Of a stretch of DNA of 64,000 nt, positions 8,682 to 16,912 are shown one piece after another; positions within the stretch are counted from its first letter, which is position 1; every line of letters begins with the position of its first letter. The position numbers and the translations under genes were made by a program. This DNA comes from Thioalkalivibrio sp. ALJ3 (GTDB taxonomy: Bacteria; Pseudomonadota; Gammaproteobacteria; Ectothiorhodospirales; Ectothiorhodospiraceae). Below the pieces are notes generated by a model. That model saw only the letters and a list, made by a program, of their open reading frames with translations, searched no databases and had not been told where the DNA came from. The DNA is taken from positions 278,272-342,271 of the forward strand of contig NZ_KB897906.1 of assembly GCF_000377205.1 (NCBI RefSeq). Reading direction: 5' to 3'.

Positions 8682-9612
8682 GAAGCTCTTCGGTCAGGAG
8701 TTCCTGGGGAAACGGGGTCAGAATGCTCTGCTCGCCCACCCACCGTATATCGAGTTCCCGAGCCATGGCACGAATCTGTGCGTACAGGTCTCGCACCAGG
8801 TGCTCGCCTTGCCGGCAGGCATCGATCGCCTCATGCAGCGCCGTCAGGCGGGATGGATCCAGGCGATCGCGAAAGTGCCCAGCCACATGCTGAAGCACGT
8901 TCACATGTTGGCCGACCGAAGCGGGCTTGGCCAGCACCCCCATAAACCGCCGCCTGTAACGCCTTGCCACGTCCTCCTGTGGCTGCGTAGCCGCTTGCGC
9001 GACAAAGCGCCCCAGTTGGTCATAGCCGGCACGATCATGGCTGAGCAGGAGCATCTTTTCCCGCGTATGAAAACGCACCAGATCCGCCGGGGTCCACGGC
9101 GTGGCAAATAGTGCGCGGACCCGCGCATGGGCAAACACGCGTTCGAGAAAAGCCTCGCGGGTGTTGTGCGCGGCCAGCGCATCTTCCTCGATCAGCGGTA
9201 GATCCGGCAGGGCCTCGACCAGCTCGCCAGCGAACAATCCCGCAGAGGGATTTGTCTCGTTGGCCACCTGCACCTGCAGCCCGCAACTGGGCGACCGTGC
9301 CTTGAGTACGTAGCCGTCGAGCCCGGCATTCGCGAGCGTCGTGACGCACTGCTGGACAAACCAGTGCACAGGTTCCGAGCAGTCCGTTCCCGACGCGTTT
9401 CCACGCAGCGCGAGAACGCCGTTTTCGCGAACCAGATGCATAGGCTCACGCGGGATCCCAAGCACCGCCTCCGGACAAACCGGAACCCAGGCCACATGGC
9501 CAGCCAGCCGTTCAACCAGAAAGGCTTCTCGCCGATGCCCCCCGTCGTAGCGCACGGGCTCACCCAGCAGACACTGCGAAACGCCGAGAGTGGGGGTTGG
9601 TTGCGCGTTCAT
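8674..9612 (-). CDS. DUF523-DUF1722 protein, probable RudS-type tRNA 4-thiouridine desulfidase
   Basis: 312 residues: an N-terminal DUF523 (TudS) domain (about 8-150) and a C-terminal DUF1722 domain (about 185-300), the YbgA-like architecture. TudS enzymes carry a [4Fe-4S] cluster on three cysteines and desulfurate thiouracil; TudS-DUF1722 fusions (RudS) act on s4U in tRNA. Candidate cluster ligands are Cys14 (VSQCLLG), Cys46 (PVCPE) and Cys110 (SPSCG), at the conserved positions. It is the first gene of a pair with thiI, overlapping it by 8 bases, and the context supports the tRNA s4U role. The start is an ATG at 9612. Function is inferred from family plus neighbour. Confidence 0.88.
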   Translation of the reverse strand: MNAQPTPTLGVSQCLLGEPVRYDGGHRREAFLVERLAGHVAWVPVCPEAVLGIPREPMHLVRENGVLALRGNASGTDCSEPVHWFVQQCVTTLANAGLDGYVLKARSPSCGLQVQVANETNPSAGLFAGELVEALPDLPLIEEDALAAHNTREAFLERVFAHARVRALFATPWTPADLVRFHTREKMLLLSHDRAGYDQLGRFVAQAATQPQEDVARRYRRRFMGVLAKPASVGQHVNVLQHVAGHFRDRLDPSRLTALHEAIDACRQGEHLVRDLYAQIRAMARELDIRWVGEQSILTPFPQELLTEELHD

Positions 9613-9674
9613 CGGCCATGCGGGTGATGGGCTGGAGATTCAGGGTAGCAAGCCCTGGCGTGGAAAACCGACCG

Positions 9675-9681
9675 CTATACT
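9675..9681 (+). promoter_or_regulatory. Possible sigma-S/sigma-70 -10 element of the patatin gene
   Basis: CTATACT, an exact match to the extended -10 favoured by RpoS, 28 bases before the GTG start at 9709. No good TTGACA-like -35 is seen at 16-18 bases, which also fits a sigma-S promoter. Confidence 0.4.
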
Positions 9682-9708
9682 GCGGACAGTACCTGCCGGA
9701 GCATCCGC

Positions 9709-10698
9709 GTGGCCGTGATCAAATCCCTCCTGCACCGAATCCAGTGGGCCCGCTCAGGGGCGAGCCTGCTGATGGCCGTGCTGGTGGCATTGCTCGCAAT
9801 GCCCGCCACCGCGGACGATTCCGAGCCTGCCGCCGATGGCGGCCCCACCATCGGCCTGGCTCTGGGCTCCGGAGGTGCGGGCGGTCTGGCGCATATCGCG
9901 ATACTGCAGGCCTTCGACGACCTCGGCCTGCAACCGGACCACGTTGCGGGTACCAGTATCGGCGCAGTTATTGGAGGTCTGTATGCCGCCGGCCTCAGCG
10001 CCGAGGAGATCCTCGACATCTTTGACGACTTTGCCGGCTCGGAGATGGATGCCCTGTCGCGTCTGGCACGGTCGGAGCTCGAGCTGTTCGAATTGATTCC
10101 CCTGCGCCTCGGACGCAACGCCCTGCTGGACGCCGATACCTTTCTGCGCTTTCTCGCTGCGCACACCCCCATCCGCACCTTCGACGACCTGCGCATCCCG
10201 TTGACCGTGGTGGCGACCGACTACTGGACCAGCCAGACCGTCACCCTCCAGGACGGCGAGCTCTTTCCGGCCATTGCGGCGAGCATGGCGGTACCCGGCC
10301 TGTTCGAACCCGTACCATCGGATGACGGCCGCCTGCTAATCGACGGCGGGGCCTCCAACCCGTTGCCCTACGACCTGCTCCGGGACAAGGTCGACATCGT
10401 CATCGCGGTGGATGTGTCCGGCGCCTGGAACAGCGCCGAGCAACCGCTGCCCGGGCTGACCGACCTCCTGTTCAAGACCTTCAGCATCATGCAGAAGTCA
10501 CTGATCCGCGAGATGATCCGACGTGAACAACCGGATCTTTATCTCGCGCCCGATACCGGCGGTGCGCAACTGCTCCATTTCAACCGTATCCATCTGATCC
10601 TGGATGCAGCCCAACCCAGCGCGGCAGAACTGCGCCAGCACCTGAGGGACTGGCAGCCAGGCGATTCACGCTCGGATGATCGGGGACCCGACCGGTGA
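9709..10698 (+). CDS. Patatin-like phospholipase, exported
   Basis: Predicted lipid acyl hydrolase (RssA/patatin family), 329 residues. A cleavable signal peptide (about 1-35, ending near PATA) suggests a periplasmic or envelope location. The catalytic dyad is visible: Ser83 in GTSIG and Asp212 in IDGG. The oxyanion loop is GSGGAGG (53-59), slightly altered from the common GGGxKG form. The start is a GTG with GGAG 8 bases upstream. The stop overlaps the GTG start of the pentapeptide-repeat gene (GTGA), so the two are co-translated. Substrate unknown. Confidence 0.88.
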   Translation: MAVIKSLLHRIQWARSGASLLMAVLVALLAMPATADDSEPAADGGPTIGLALGSGGAGGLAHIAILQAFDDLGLQPDHVAGTSIGAVIGGLYAAGLSAEEILDIFDDFAGSEMDALSRLARSELELFELIPLRLGRNALLDADTFLRFLAAHTPIRTFDDLRIPLTVVATDYWTSQTVTLQDGELFPAIAASMAVPGLFEPVPSDDGRLLIDGGASNPLPYDLLRDKVDIVIAVDVSGAWNSAEQPLPGLTDLLFKTFSIMQKSLIREMIRREQPDLYLAPDTGGAQLLHFNRIHLILDAAQPSAAELRQHLRDWQPGDSRSDDRGPDR

Positions 10699-11675
10699 CA
10701 CCGCCCCCTTCCGATACACCGGGCACGGCCAACGAGGCTACGCGCAATCCCGCATCACCCGGCTCGGGACGCTACGAACAGTGGTTCCTGCGCCGTCCGG
10801 AAGGTGTCTGTGGACCGTATCCCGCGCGCCAGATCGGACGCTTCCTGATCCTCGGGCGCCTGACCGTGCAGGACGAGATCAGCCAGGACCGGCAATTCTG
10901 GGTGCAGATTGCAGAACGCCCCCACCTGATCCCCGAAGAAGTCCGTATGGCCGATGCCCCAGGAGGAAAAGAGCGGCTGGAACGGGCCCGGCTGCGCGAG
11001 GACGAGCGCCTGCGGGAACGACGATCTCGTGCCTCCGAACCCATTTTCCGCGAGCAGCGCCGGGGCGATCGTCGCTGCCCCGAAAACCTGGAAACCCAGA
11101 GCCATCGCCAACTATGGGCCGATCTGCTCGATCGGACGCCCTTTCCATGGCAGAGATGGATCCGGGGCCCTCGCCCCTGGATCGTTTCTGGGCTGGCGCT
11201 GGGTCTGGCTGCGGGGCTTCTGGTGTGGTTCGCCCTTCAACAGGAGGCCACGCCGGCACCGGATTGTGCGGCTCCGCCCGGCCCCTCGGTGAACTGGAAC
11301 TACTGCAACAAGGCTGGCGCGCCACTGCGCGGCGCCGACCTGACCCGTGCCAGCCTCTATGACACTCGCCTGAGCGCGGCCCGTCTGGAGCGCGCGCAAA
11401 TGACCGAGGCCGATTTGCGCTACGCAAGCCTCGATCGGGCTCGCCTGGAGGGGGCCGATCTGTCCCGTGCCCTGCTAACTGGAGCGGATCTGCGCGGTGC
11501 CCGCCTGCAGGGCGCAAGACTCGAGGGTGCGGACCTGCGTCACGCCGACCTCAGCGGGGCCGATCTGGCGGGAGCGCAGCTCAGTGGCGTCCAGCTGGGC
11601 CGCGCGATATGGACCGACGGGCGCGTCTGCCGCGCGGGCTCCACCGGTCATTGCGAATCCAGCACTGACGACTGA
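10695..11675 (+). CDS. GYF-like/pentapeptide-repeat membrane protein
   Basis: 326 residues. The N-terminus (about 27-80) resembles the GYF_2-type fold found in bacterial membrane proteins (WFLRRPEG, GPYPARQI). Then come a highly charged, coiled-coil-like stretch (90-130) and one transmembrane segment (about 161-181). The outer domain has pentapeptide repeats of the A(D/N)LxxA type (about 212-312), a right-handed beta-helix platform. Cysteines at 191, 204 and near the C-terminus could form disulfides outside the cytoplasm. It is coupled to the patatin gene by a GTGA overlap. Function is unknown; a scaffold linking cytoplasm to periplasm is a guess. Confidence 0.78.
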   Translation: MTPPPSDTPGTANEATRNPASPGSGRYEQWFLRRPEGVCGPYPARQIGRFLILGRLTVQDEISQDRQFWVQIAERPHLIPEEVRMADAPGGKERLERARLREDERLRERRSRASEPIFREQRRGDRRCPENLETQSHRQLWADLLDRTPFPWQRWIRGPRPWIVSGLALGLAAGLLVWFALQQEATPAPDCAAPPGPSVNWNYCNKAGAPLRGADLTRASLYDTRLSAARLERAQMTEADLRYASLDRARLEGADLSRALLTGADLRGARLQGARLEGADLRHADLSGADLAGAQLSGVQLGRAIWTDGRVCRAGSTGHCESSTDD

Positions 11676-11874
11676 GTGCGCTCCATTAGAGTGATGGAGT
11701 TTCGATTCCTCCACCTCCTCATGTGAGTGTCGTCCCACCTTGCCCCACCTCCCCTTTCGCCCACCCGGATCTGAAAGCTAAAACCTGACATACGCAGACC
11801 GACACGAGCCGATGGCGGGTCGGTCGCGAGGCACGGAAGTACCGTTCCTAAATTCGAAACAGGAGGTTGTACTG

Positions 11875-12291
11875 ATGTATAGCTATCGCAAGACTGCAAT
11901 TGCCTTTGCCCTCGCCTCGATGTTCGCACTGGGTGGCCTCGCCACCGCACAGGCGCAAAACCTGGGGGCGGCTGCCGAAGGTGCCGCCGAGACCGGTGCC
12001 GAAGCCAGCGGTGGAGCCGCCGGCGGCTCCGAAATGGGCGGCGAAGCCAGCGGCGGGACCGCCGGCGGTGCAGCGGCCGAAGGCCAGGCCCCGGGTGCCG
12101 AGGGTGGTGCCGGCGCGAGCGGCGATGCCGGCGCCAGCGGTGATGTCCGTCAGGACGGCGATGCCCGTGGCGGCGTTGGTGCCGATGCAGGTGCCGGGGC
12201 CGAAGCTGGCGGCGAAGCCGAAGGCGACGACGGTGGCGGCGCAGAAGCCGGTGCCGAAGGTGGTGCCGAGGGCTCCGTAGAAGTGGAGTAA
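11875..12291 (+). CDS. Secreted Gly/Ala/Glu-rich low-complexity protein
   Basis: 138 residues starting at an ATG preceded by a strong AGGAGG. A clear signal peptide ends near TAQAQ (about 25). The rest is made almost only of Gly, Ala, Glu, Ser and Asp in imperfect repeats such as EASGG and GGAAEG, and is probably disordered and very acidic. It has no known domain. Such proteins may be surface-exposed or osmoadaptive, but that is speculation. The reading frame is supported by the SD, the signal peptide and a downstream hairpin. Confidence 0.7.
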   Translation: MYSYRKTAIAFALASMFALGGLATAQAQNLGAAAEGAAETGAEASGGAAGGSEMGGEASGGTAGGAAAEGQAPGAEGGAGASGDAGASGDVRQDGDARGGVGADAGAGAEAGGEAEGDDGGGAEAGAEGGAEGSVEVE

Positions 12292-12302
12292 TCACCTCCC
12301 GG

Positions 12303-12324
12303 CCGGGCGGCCATTGCCGCCCGG
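12303..12324 (+). terminator. GC-rich hairpin after the low-complexity gene
   Basis: Perfect 9-bp stem CCGGGCGGC (12303-12311) / GCCGCCCGG (12316-12324) with a CATT loop, 12 bases after the stop codon. The tail is TTCGG, so the T-run is poor. Confidence 0.6.
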
Positions 12325-12553
12325 TTCGGCTTCTCCGACTGCGGATCGATCCCCATTTCCGCAGCGACACCCCACCAGTAGGGTTCCGCCTCGCAGGAGC
12401 AGCAATCACAAGCAGCCGATATCCCGTCGTGTTGGCTCAGGGATTGCCCCGAGGTTGTTTGGTCAACGGTTCTTGTGTCCATCATCGGTCTCCCGAAATA
12501 CGGGCCTGCCACCACGTTCCACGTAATTCCCGCAAGGGTGCAATAACCCCGTG

Positions 12554-12560
12554 CTACACT
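12554..12560 (+). promoter_or_regulatory. Possible -10 element for the CSS-EAL gene
   Basis: CTACACT, 44 bases upstream of the ATG at 12604; it fits the CTAYACT form used by sigma-S. The remaining intergenic sequence (12325-12603) shows no convincing plus-strand gene. Confidence 0.35.
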
Positions 12561-12603
12561 CCTGAAATCCCGGCTATTCGAGCTCCTCGGAGGGCGGCAC
12601 GCC

Positions 12604-14172
12604 ATGGCCTCACGGCGCGACAAAGTGCTGTTTGCCGTTTTCGGTGTTACGGTTCTGGGGCTGTTGATCCCGCTCCTCCTCCTCGGCTGGTACCTATGGC
12701 AAGGGTCCGTGGTCGCGGAAGAACAGCGCCTGGATGAGCTGTCACAGCGCCTGGGCGAGCAGACCGAGCGTGCCATCATCGACACACGCGATCTGCTGGA
12801 CAAACTCAACACGATCGAAGCGACACCCTGCTCCACGGAGCACCTGAACAAGCTCCAGAATGCCGCAATGTCACGGCCCTACATCCGTGCCGTCGGGTAC
12901 TGGCGCGCTGTGGAGCGCGAGTGTGGCGCCGGCTTTGTACAGGGCGATGCATTGACCCCACCCCAGGCCAGTCGCATTTATGACAGCGGAGTCGTGGCCT
13001 GGTGGCCCGGGCCCTCCACCAAAGTGGGCGGGGTAGAGCTGTTCCTGATGCGATACGGCCAATACGACGTCGCGATCGACCCACGCCTGCTGCTGACCCC
13101 GGGCTTGCTGGAGGATCAGAAAGTCGGACTTTGGGTCGAATCCATGCCCATGGTTGCGCACCCCTCCGGGGCAGTCCTCCCGAACTACCACGCCTTTGAA
13201 CCCGGCCTGACCGTGGATCGCGCTGAGCAGCGAGTCGTGAGCCGAACGTCATTGGGAACACTCTTCCCAATCGATATCATCGCCGTGCAGCCGATGGCCC
13301 AGTTCTGGCAGCGGTATCTGCCGACACTAGCCGGAGTCGGTTCTCTGGGACTGACACTGGTGGGCTTGTGGCTTTTTCTGATCCTGCGGTACTTCCGCCA
13401 CCAGCTCAGCCTGGCCTCGGAACTTCGCGAGGCCATCGCCCACGACCAGCTGCAGGTGGTGTTTCAACCCATTGTCGATCTGGAGACTGGCGCTTGTCAG
13501 GGCGCCGAAGCCCTTGCCCGCTGGCGCCGCGAGAACCATGAAACCATTGGTCCGGATGTGTTCGTATCACTGGCGGAGGAAACCGAGCAGGGAACGGATC
13601 TCACACTCGCTATCCTGCGCTGCGTTCTCCGCGAACTGGGGCCCCAGCTTCGCGACCGCCCGGATTGCCCGGTCAACCTGAACATCACCGGGCAGGACCT
13701 GGCCTCCACCCGCTTCAGCGAGGCGCTTGAGCGCGAACTGGAGAACGCCAGGGTCCCCGCCTGCGCCATCAAGCTGGAGATCACGGAACGGTCCCTGCTT
13801 AATACGGACGACGTACGCCAGCGGATCAAGGCACTGCGCACTCGCGGCCATCGCATCGCCATTGACGACTTTGGCACCGGGTACTCCAGCCTCTCGTATC
13901 TAGAAAGCTTCGAACTGGATACACTCAAGATCGACAAGACCTTCGCCGATGCGATCGGCCATGAAGCGGTGACCAGCAACATCATTAGTCATATCATCGT
14001 AATGGCCCGCTCGCTCAAGCTGAATATCGTCGCGGAGGGCATCGAGTCCGGTCATCAGGTCGAGTGGCTGCGCCAGCAGGGTGTCGGATTTGGACAGGGG
14101 TATCGTTTCAGCCGACCCCTCACGGCGGATGCATTTCGCAATTGGTGCCAGCAATCCGGGGAATCGAAGTGA
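12604..14172 (+). CDS. CSS-motif/EAL c-di-GMP phosphodiesterase, membrane-bound
   Basis: 522 residues: transmembrane segment 1 (about 9-33), a periplasmic domain with the CSS-type motif Cys76-Ser-Thr, a second transmembrane segment (about 240-262), then a cytoplasmic EAL domain. In E. coli the CSS cysteines form a redox-controlled disulfide that restrains the phosphodiesterase; a second periplasmic Cys107 (ERECG) could pair with Cys76. The EAL (302-304), EITER and DDFGTGYSS motifs are intact, so hydrolysis of c-di-GMP is expected. The stop overlaps the GTG start of an OmpA-type lipoprotein gene, so sensing may involve the cell envelope. Confidence 0.92.
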   Translation: MASRRDKVLFAVFGVTVLGLLIPLLLLGWYLWQGSVVAEEQRLDELSQRLGEQTERAIIDTRDLLDKLNTIEATPCSTEHLNKLQNAAMSRPYIRAVGYWRAVERECGAGFVQGDALTPPQASRIYDSGVVAWWPGPSTKVGGVELFLMRYGQYDVAIDPRLLLTPGLLEDQKVGLWVESMPMVAHPSGAVLPNYHAFEPGLTVDRAEQRVVSRTSLGTLFPIDIIAVQPMAQFWQRYLPTLAGVGSLGLTLVGLWLFLILRYFRHQLSLASELREAIAHDQLQVVFQPIVDLETGACQGAEALARWRRENHETIGPDVFVSLAEETEQGTDLTLAILRCVLRELGPQLRDRPDCPVNLNITGQDLASTRFSEALERELENARVPACAIKLEITERSLLNTDDVRQRIKALRTRGHRIAIDDFGTGYSSLSYLESFELDTLKIDKTFADAIGHEAVTSNIISHIIVMARSLKLNIVAEGIESGHQVEWLRQQGVGFGQGYRFSRPLTADAFRNWCQQSGESK

Positions 14173-14888
14173 GCGAGAACCTCCACCGCAACATCCTCGC
14201 CACCATGGCTGTGGTGCTGCTGACCGGCTGCGGCTTGATGCCGGCCCGCGAAACCGGTACGACGGCCAGCGAGCCCGCGGCCGAACCGCTCCCTGAACGA
14301 GCGGCGGAAGCGCACAATGGCAGCACCGGGGACAATTCGGACGGATACAGCCGTAACGTGGTCTACCTTGCATCCGACGATCAGGCCATTGTGGAACGCC
14401 GCCAGAAACTGCTCGACGACGGTCATGAGTCCGTGGCCCTGGACCGCGTCGGTTTCTACATGGATGTCCTGACCGCCCGCTTGCGCCAGGAACTGGCGGG
14501 TCGGGATGTCGACCTTGACCGCGCGGACCGCGCCATCACCCTGACGTTTCCGGGCAGCCAGGCCTTCGAGACCAACAGTGCGGAGATCCACCCGGACATG
14601 GCTCCGATCCTCGGTATTCTGGGGCGGGTACTGGACGAGTACGACGCCAGTCTAATCACGATCGCCGGACATACGGATTCCACCGGCGCACGCGAATTCA
14701 ATCAGCACCTGTCGGAGCAACGAGCCCTCTCGGTCGGGCGTCACCTGCACGACCAGGGTGTGGCGGAAACTCGCATCATTGCCATCGGCTACGGCCCGGA
14801 TCGCCCAATTGCCGACAACGATACGTTACAGGGGCAGGCCCTGAACCGGCGGGTGGAACTGCGCATCGAGCCGCTTGCCGCCACCTGA
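14169..14888 (+). CDS. OmpA-family peptidoglycan-binding lipoprotein
   Basis: 239-residue lipoprotein. The GTG start at 14169 overlaps the upstream EAL stop (GTGA). The signal sequence ends in the lipobox LTGC with the lipidated Cys at 21. A linker rich in Ala, Glu and Ser precedes a C-terminal OmpA domain with the peptidoglycan-binding signature (GHTDSTG, then N-x2-LSEQRA). It should be anchored in the outer membrane and touch peptidoglycan. The coupling with a periplasm-sensing EAL protein is similar in outline to the YfiB-YfiN-YfiR logic, but no YfiR homologue is seen. The earlier ATG in frame (14064) lies inside the EAL gene and is rejected. Confidence 0.9.
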   Translation: MSENLHRNILATMAVVLLTGCGLMPARETGTTASEPAAEPLPERAAEAHNGSTGDNSDGYSRNVVYLASDDQAIVERRQKLLDDGHESVALDRVGFYMDVLTARLRQELAGRDVDLDRADRAITLTFPGSQAFETNSAEIHPDMAPILGILGRVLDEYDASLITIAGHTDSTGAREFNQHLSEQRALSVGRHLHDQGVAETRIIAIGYGPDRPIADNDTLQGQALNRRVELRIEPLAAT

Positions 14889-14889
14889 T

Positions 14890-15909
14890 TCAGGGCACGG
14901 CTTCAGGTGGCTCTCCGGGACGATAGGTCTCCACACGATTTCGACCGCGGGATTTCGCTCGGTATAGGGCCACATCGGCCTTGCGAACAAGGTCTTCCAG
15001 GGAATCCCCGCTTTCTCGCGACACAACGCCGAGACTAATCGACATCGGCTGACCGTGCATGCCAGGCCTAGCCTCAACGGCCTGTCGCAGCTTCTCCGCC
15101 AGCAATACCGCCCGGTCCAGATCCGCGTGTGGCGCCAGAACCAGGAACTCCTCGCCACCCCAGCGGCATAGCAGGTCCGACTCCCGAAGGCTGCCCCTGA
15201 TGCGTTCGCACATCTCGCGCAGGGTGGCATCGCCCGTCGCGTGCCCGTAGCGATCGTTGACGTTCTTGAAATAGTCCAGATCCAGAAAAATGAGTGACAG
15301 CGGTAGGTCGTAACGCTCGGCACGTGCGATCTCGTGGCTCGCCTCACTCTCGAACTTCAAACGATTCCAGACGCCGGTCAACGGATCCGTATTGGCCAGC
15401 CGCACGAGCTCGTCCTGCTGTTTTCGCAGCACCGCCTCCACTTCCTGGCGCAGGGTGGCCTCGTGGCGCAAGCGACGGTTCAGACGCATGTAGTGAGCCA
15501 GAAGCAGGCTGACCAGCAGCAACGTACCCACCGCGATCATCGCAATGCGGTACCACCACTTGTCGTCCGGATCACCGCTCCCCTTGTAGACCACGCCTTG
15601 AGGCCGGTTCCAAGCCTTCTTGTTCGATCCGCCGAGCCCCATGTTCTTGGTAACGGACTGGCGGCGGGATACCCCGGTCGCCTCGTCGGGTGGAAGCCAA
15701 TCCGCAAGCGCTCGTTCTTTCCGCTCTGGTGATCCAGAACCCCGTCGGATCATCTGCGCGTCCTGCACGAGGCAATGCTGGTTTAGAGACGCTGCGTCCT
15801 GTGGATCCGGTGCCGCGAAGTCAGGCCCCGAAGATAACAGCAACAACAGCGCACCCAGACCCAGCCGAGGCCATTGGCTGCGAAGGCCACTGATCTGGAC
15901 AAGCGTCAT
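14890..15909 (-). CDS. Membrane-bound GGDEF diguanylate cyclase with reduced periplasmic part
   Basis: 339 residues. An N-terminal hydrophobic segment (about 14-32) is followed by a short region of about 80 residues outside the membrane, a transmembrane segment (about 121-140), and a GGDEF domain with active-site GGEEF (251-255). From the second TM onward it is a close paralogue of the cyclase at 57115-58776 (RLNR.L.HEA, DELVRLA.TDPLTG.WNRL), but that protein carries a 290-residue NMT1-type sensor that is missing here. The signal input has probably been lost or replaced. It is convergent with the OmpA lipoprotein gene, one base between stops. Confidence 0.92.
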   Translation of the reverse strand: MTLVQISGLRSQWPRLGLGALLLLLSSGPDFAAPDPQDAASLNQHCLVQDAQMIRRGSGSPERKERALADWLPPDEATGVSRRQSVTKNMGLGGSNKKAWNRPQGVVYKGSGDPDDKWWYRIAMIAVGTLLLVSLLLAHYMRLNRRLRHEATLRQEVEAVLRKQQDELVRLANTDPLTGVWNRLKFESEASHEIARAERYDLPLSLIFLDLDYFKNVNDRYGHATGDATLREMCERIRGSLRESDLLCRWGGEEFLVLAPHADLDRAVLLAEKLRQAVEARPGMHGQPMSISLGVVSRESGDSLEDLVRKADVALYRAKSRGRNRVETYRPGEPPEAVP

Positions 15910-16214
15910 CGGCGCCCCTTGGATCGCCGGGCAATAGAGTGCCGGTCTTTATCCTGAGACTAGCACTGCATTCCGAAAAAAATGTGTACAGAGCGCAGCA
16001 GTATAGAAAAGGCTCGCGACACACGAACCCCGGCGATCTCCGCGCCGATACACAAGGATCCTCGCACCGTGTTTGTGGTTCAGCGTACAGACGCCTGTTG
16101 TCGCCCCTCCCAGTATCAGCGATACGCCTGAATCGTGGGGCCTGCATGCCCTTGCGGTCGGCGTGACATCAAAACCCCCCGGCCTGAGGCCGGATACTTC
16201 TGAGGAGTCAAGCC
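15910..16214. other. Divergent intergenic region
   Basis: 305 bp between the divergent GGDEF and PRC-barrel genes. It must hold both promoters. A TATAGA at about 16001 is a possible plus -10 but has no good -35. A CCGGCC-TGA-GGCCGG hairpin (16179-16193) lies just before the SD of the PRC-barrel gene. No gene is supported. Confidence 0.5.
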
Positions 16215-16661
16215 ATGAACCGATTCACATCACTGAAACTTGCCACTGCGATGATTCCCGTGCTCGCCTTTGGCATCGGCAACGCGATGGCGGCCGAGCA
16301 CGAGATGGACACCAATGACGGCAATGCGATGGAGGAACAGGCTGCCAACGATCGCAACGATGCGCCCCATATCGACCGGATGCCCGCGCAGGGACTGCAT
16401 GCCTCCGACCTGATGGACAAGAAGGTTCATAGTCGAGACAGCGATGAAGAAATCGGCGAGATCAACGACCTGGTCATCGACCAGGACGGCCGGATCGTCG
16501 CCGTTGTGATCGGTACGGGAGGCGTCCTCGGCATGGGAGAGAAGGACGTGGCCATCGCCTGGGACCGTATCGATCGGTCGACCGAGAACGACGAGGTCAA
16601 GCTCTACATTGACATGGATGAAGACACGCTCAAGGAGGCGCCCGAGTACGAGCGCGACTAG
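16215..16661 (+). CDS. Exported PRC-barrel domain protein
   Basis: 148 residues with a signal peptide (about 1-27, ending NAMAA), an acidic linker and a PRC-barrel domain (about 62-140: LMDKKVHSRD, EIGEINDLVID, VVIGTGG). PRC-barrels are small beta folds found in photosynthetic reaction-centre H subunit and RimM; exported ones in proteobacteria have no fixed role and are often osmotic- or stress-linked. Strongly acidic composition. A good AGGAG precedes the ATG and a terminator follows at 16681. Confidence 0.85.
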   Translation: MNRFTSLKLATAMIPVLAFGIGNAMAAEHEMDTNDGNAMEEQAANDRNDAPHIDRMPAQGLHASDLMDKKVHSRDSDEEIGEINDLVIDQDGRIVAVVIGTGGVLGMGEKDVAIAWDRIDRSTENDEVKLYIDMDEDTLKEAPEYERD

Positions 16662-16680
16662 ACAGGACCCTGCGTCCAGT

Positions 16681-16704
16681 CCCGAGGGGGCTTTCTCCCT
16701 CGGG
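16681..16704 (+). terminator. Rho-independent terminator of the PRC-barrel gene
   Basis: Stem CCCGAGGG (16681-16688) / CCCTCGGG (16697-16704) with an 8-base loop, followed by ATTAGTTTT, 19 bases after the stop. Confidence 0.75.
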
Positions 16705-16912
16705 ATTAGTTTTCACACTGCATCGGGCCCGCCGGTCGCCACGATCGGGCGCGGCTGAGCCAATCGGCTTAACAGCAAAATAGTGCCCGCGTCTGGAAGA
16801 TTTCAGTCGCCACCGCGGGGGTTCGGCATTGCTCGAGCGGCTATGCTGAAGTCATTCATTATCCGAATCTTTCGGACTTTCCACTTCCCCCGGAAAACAA
16901 ACGGACCTGCCG

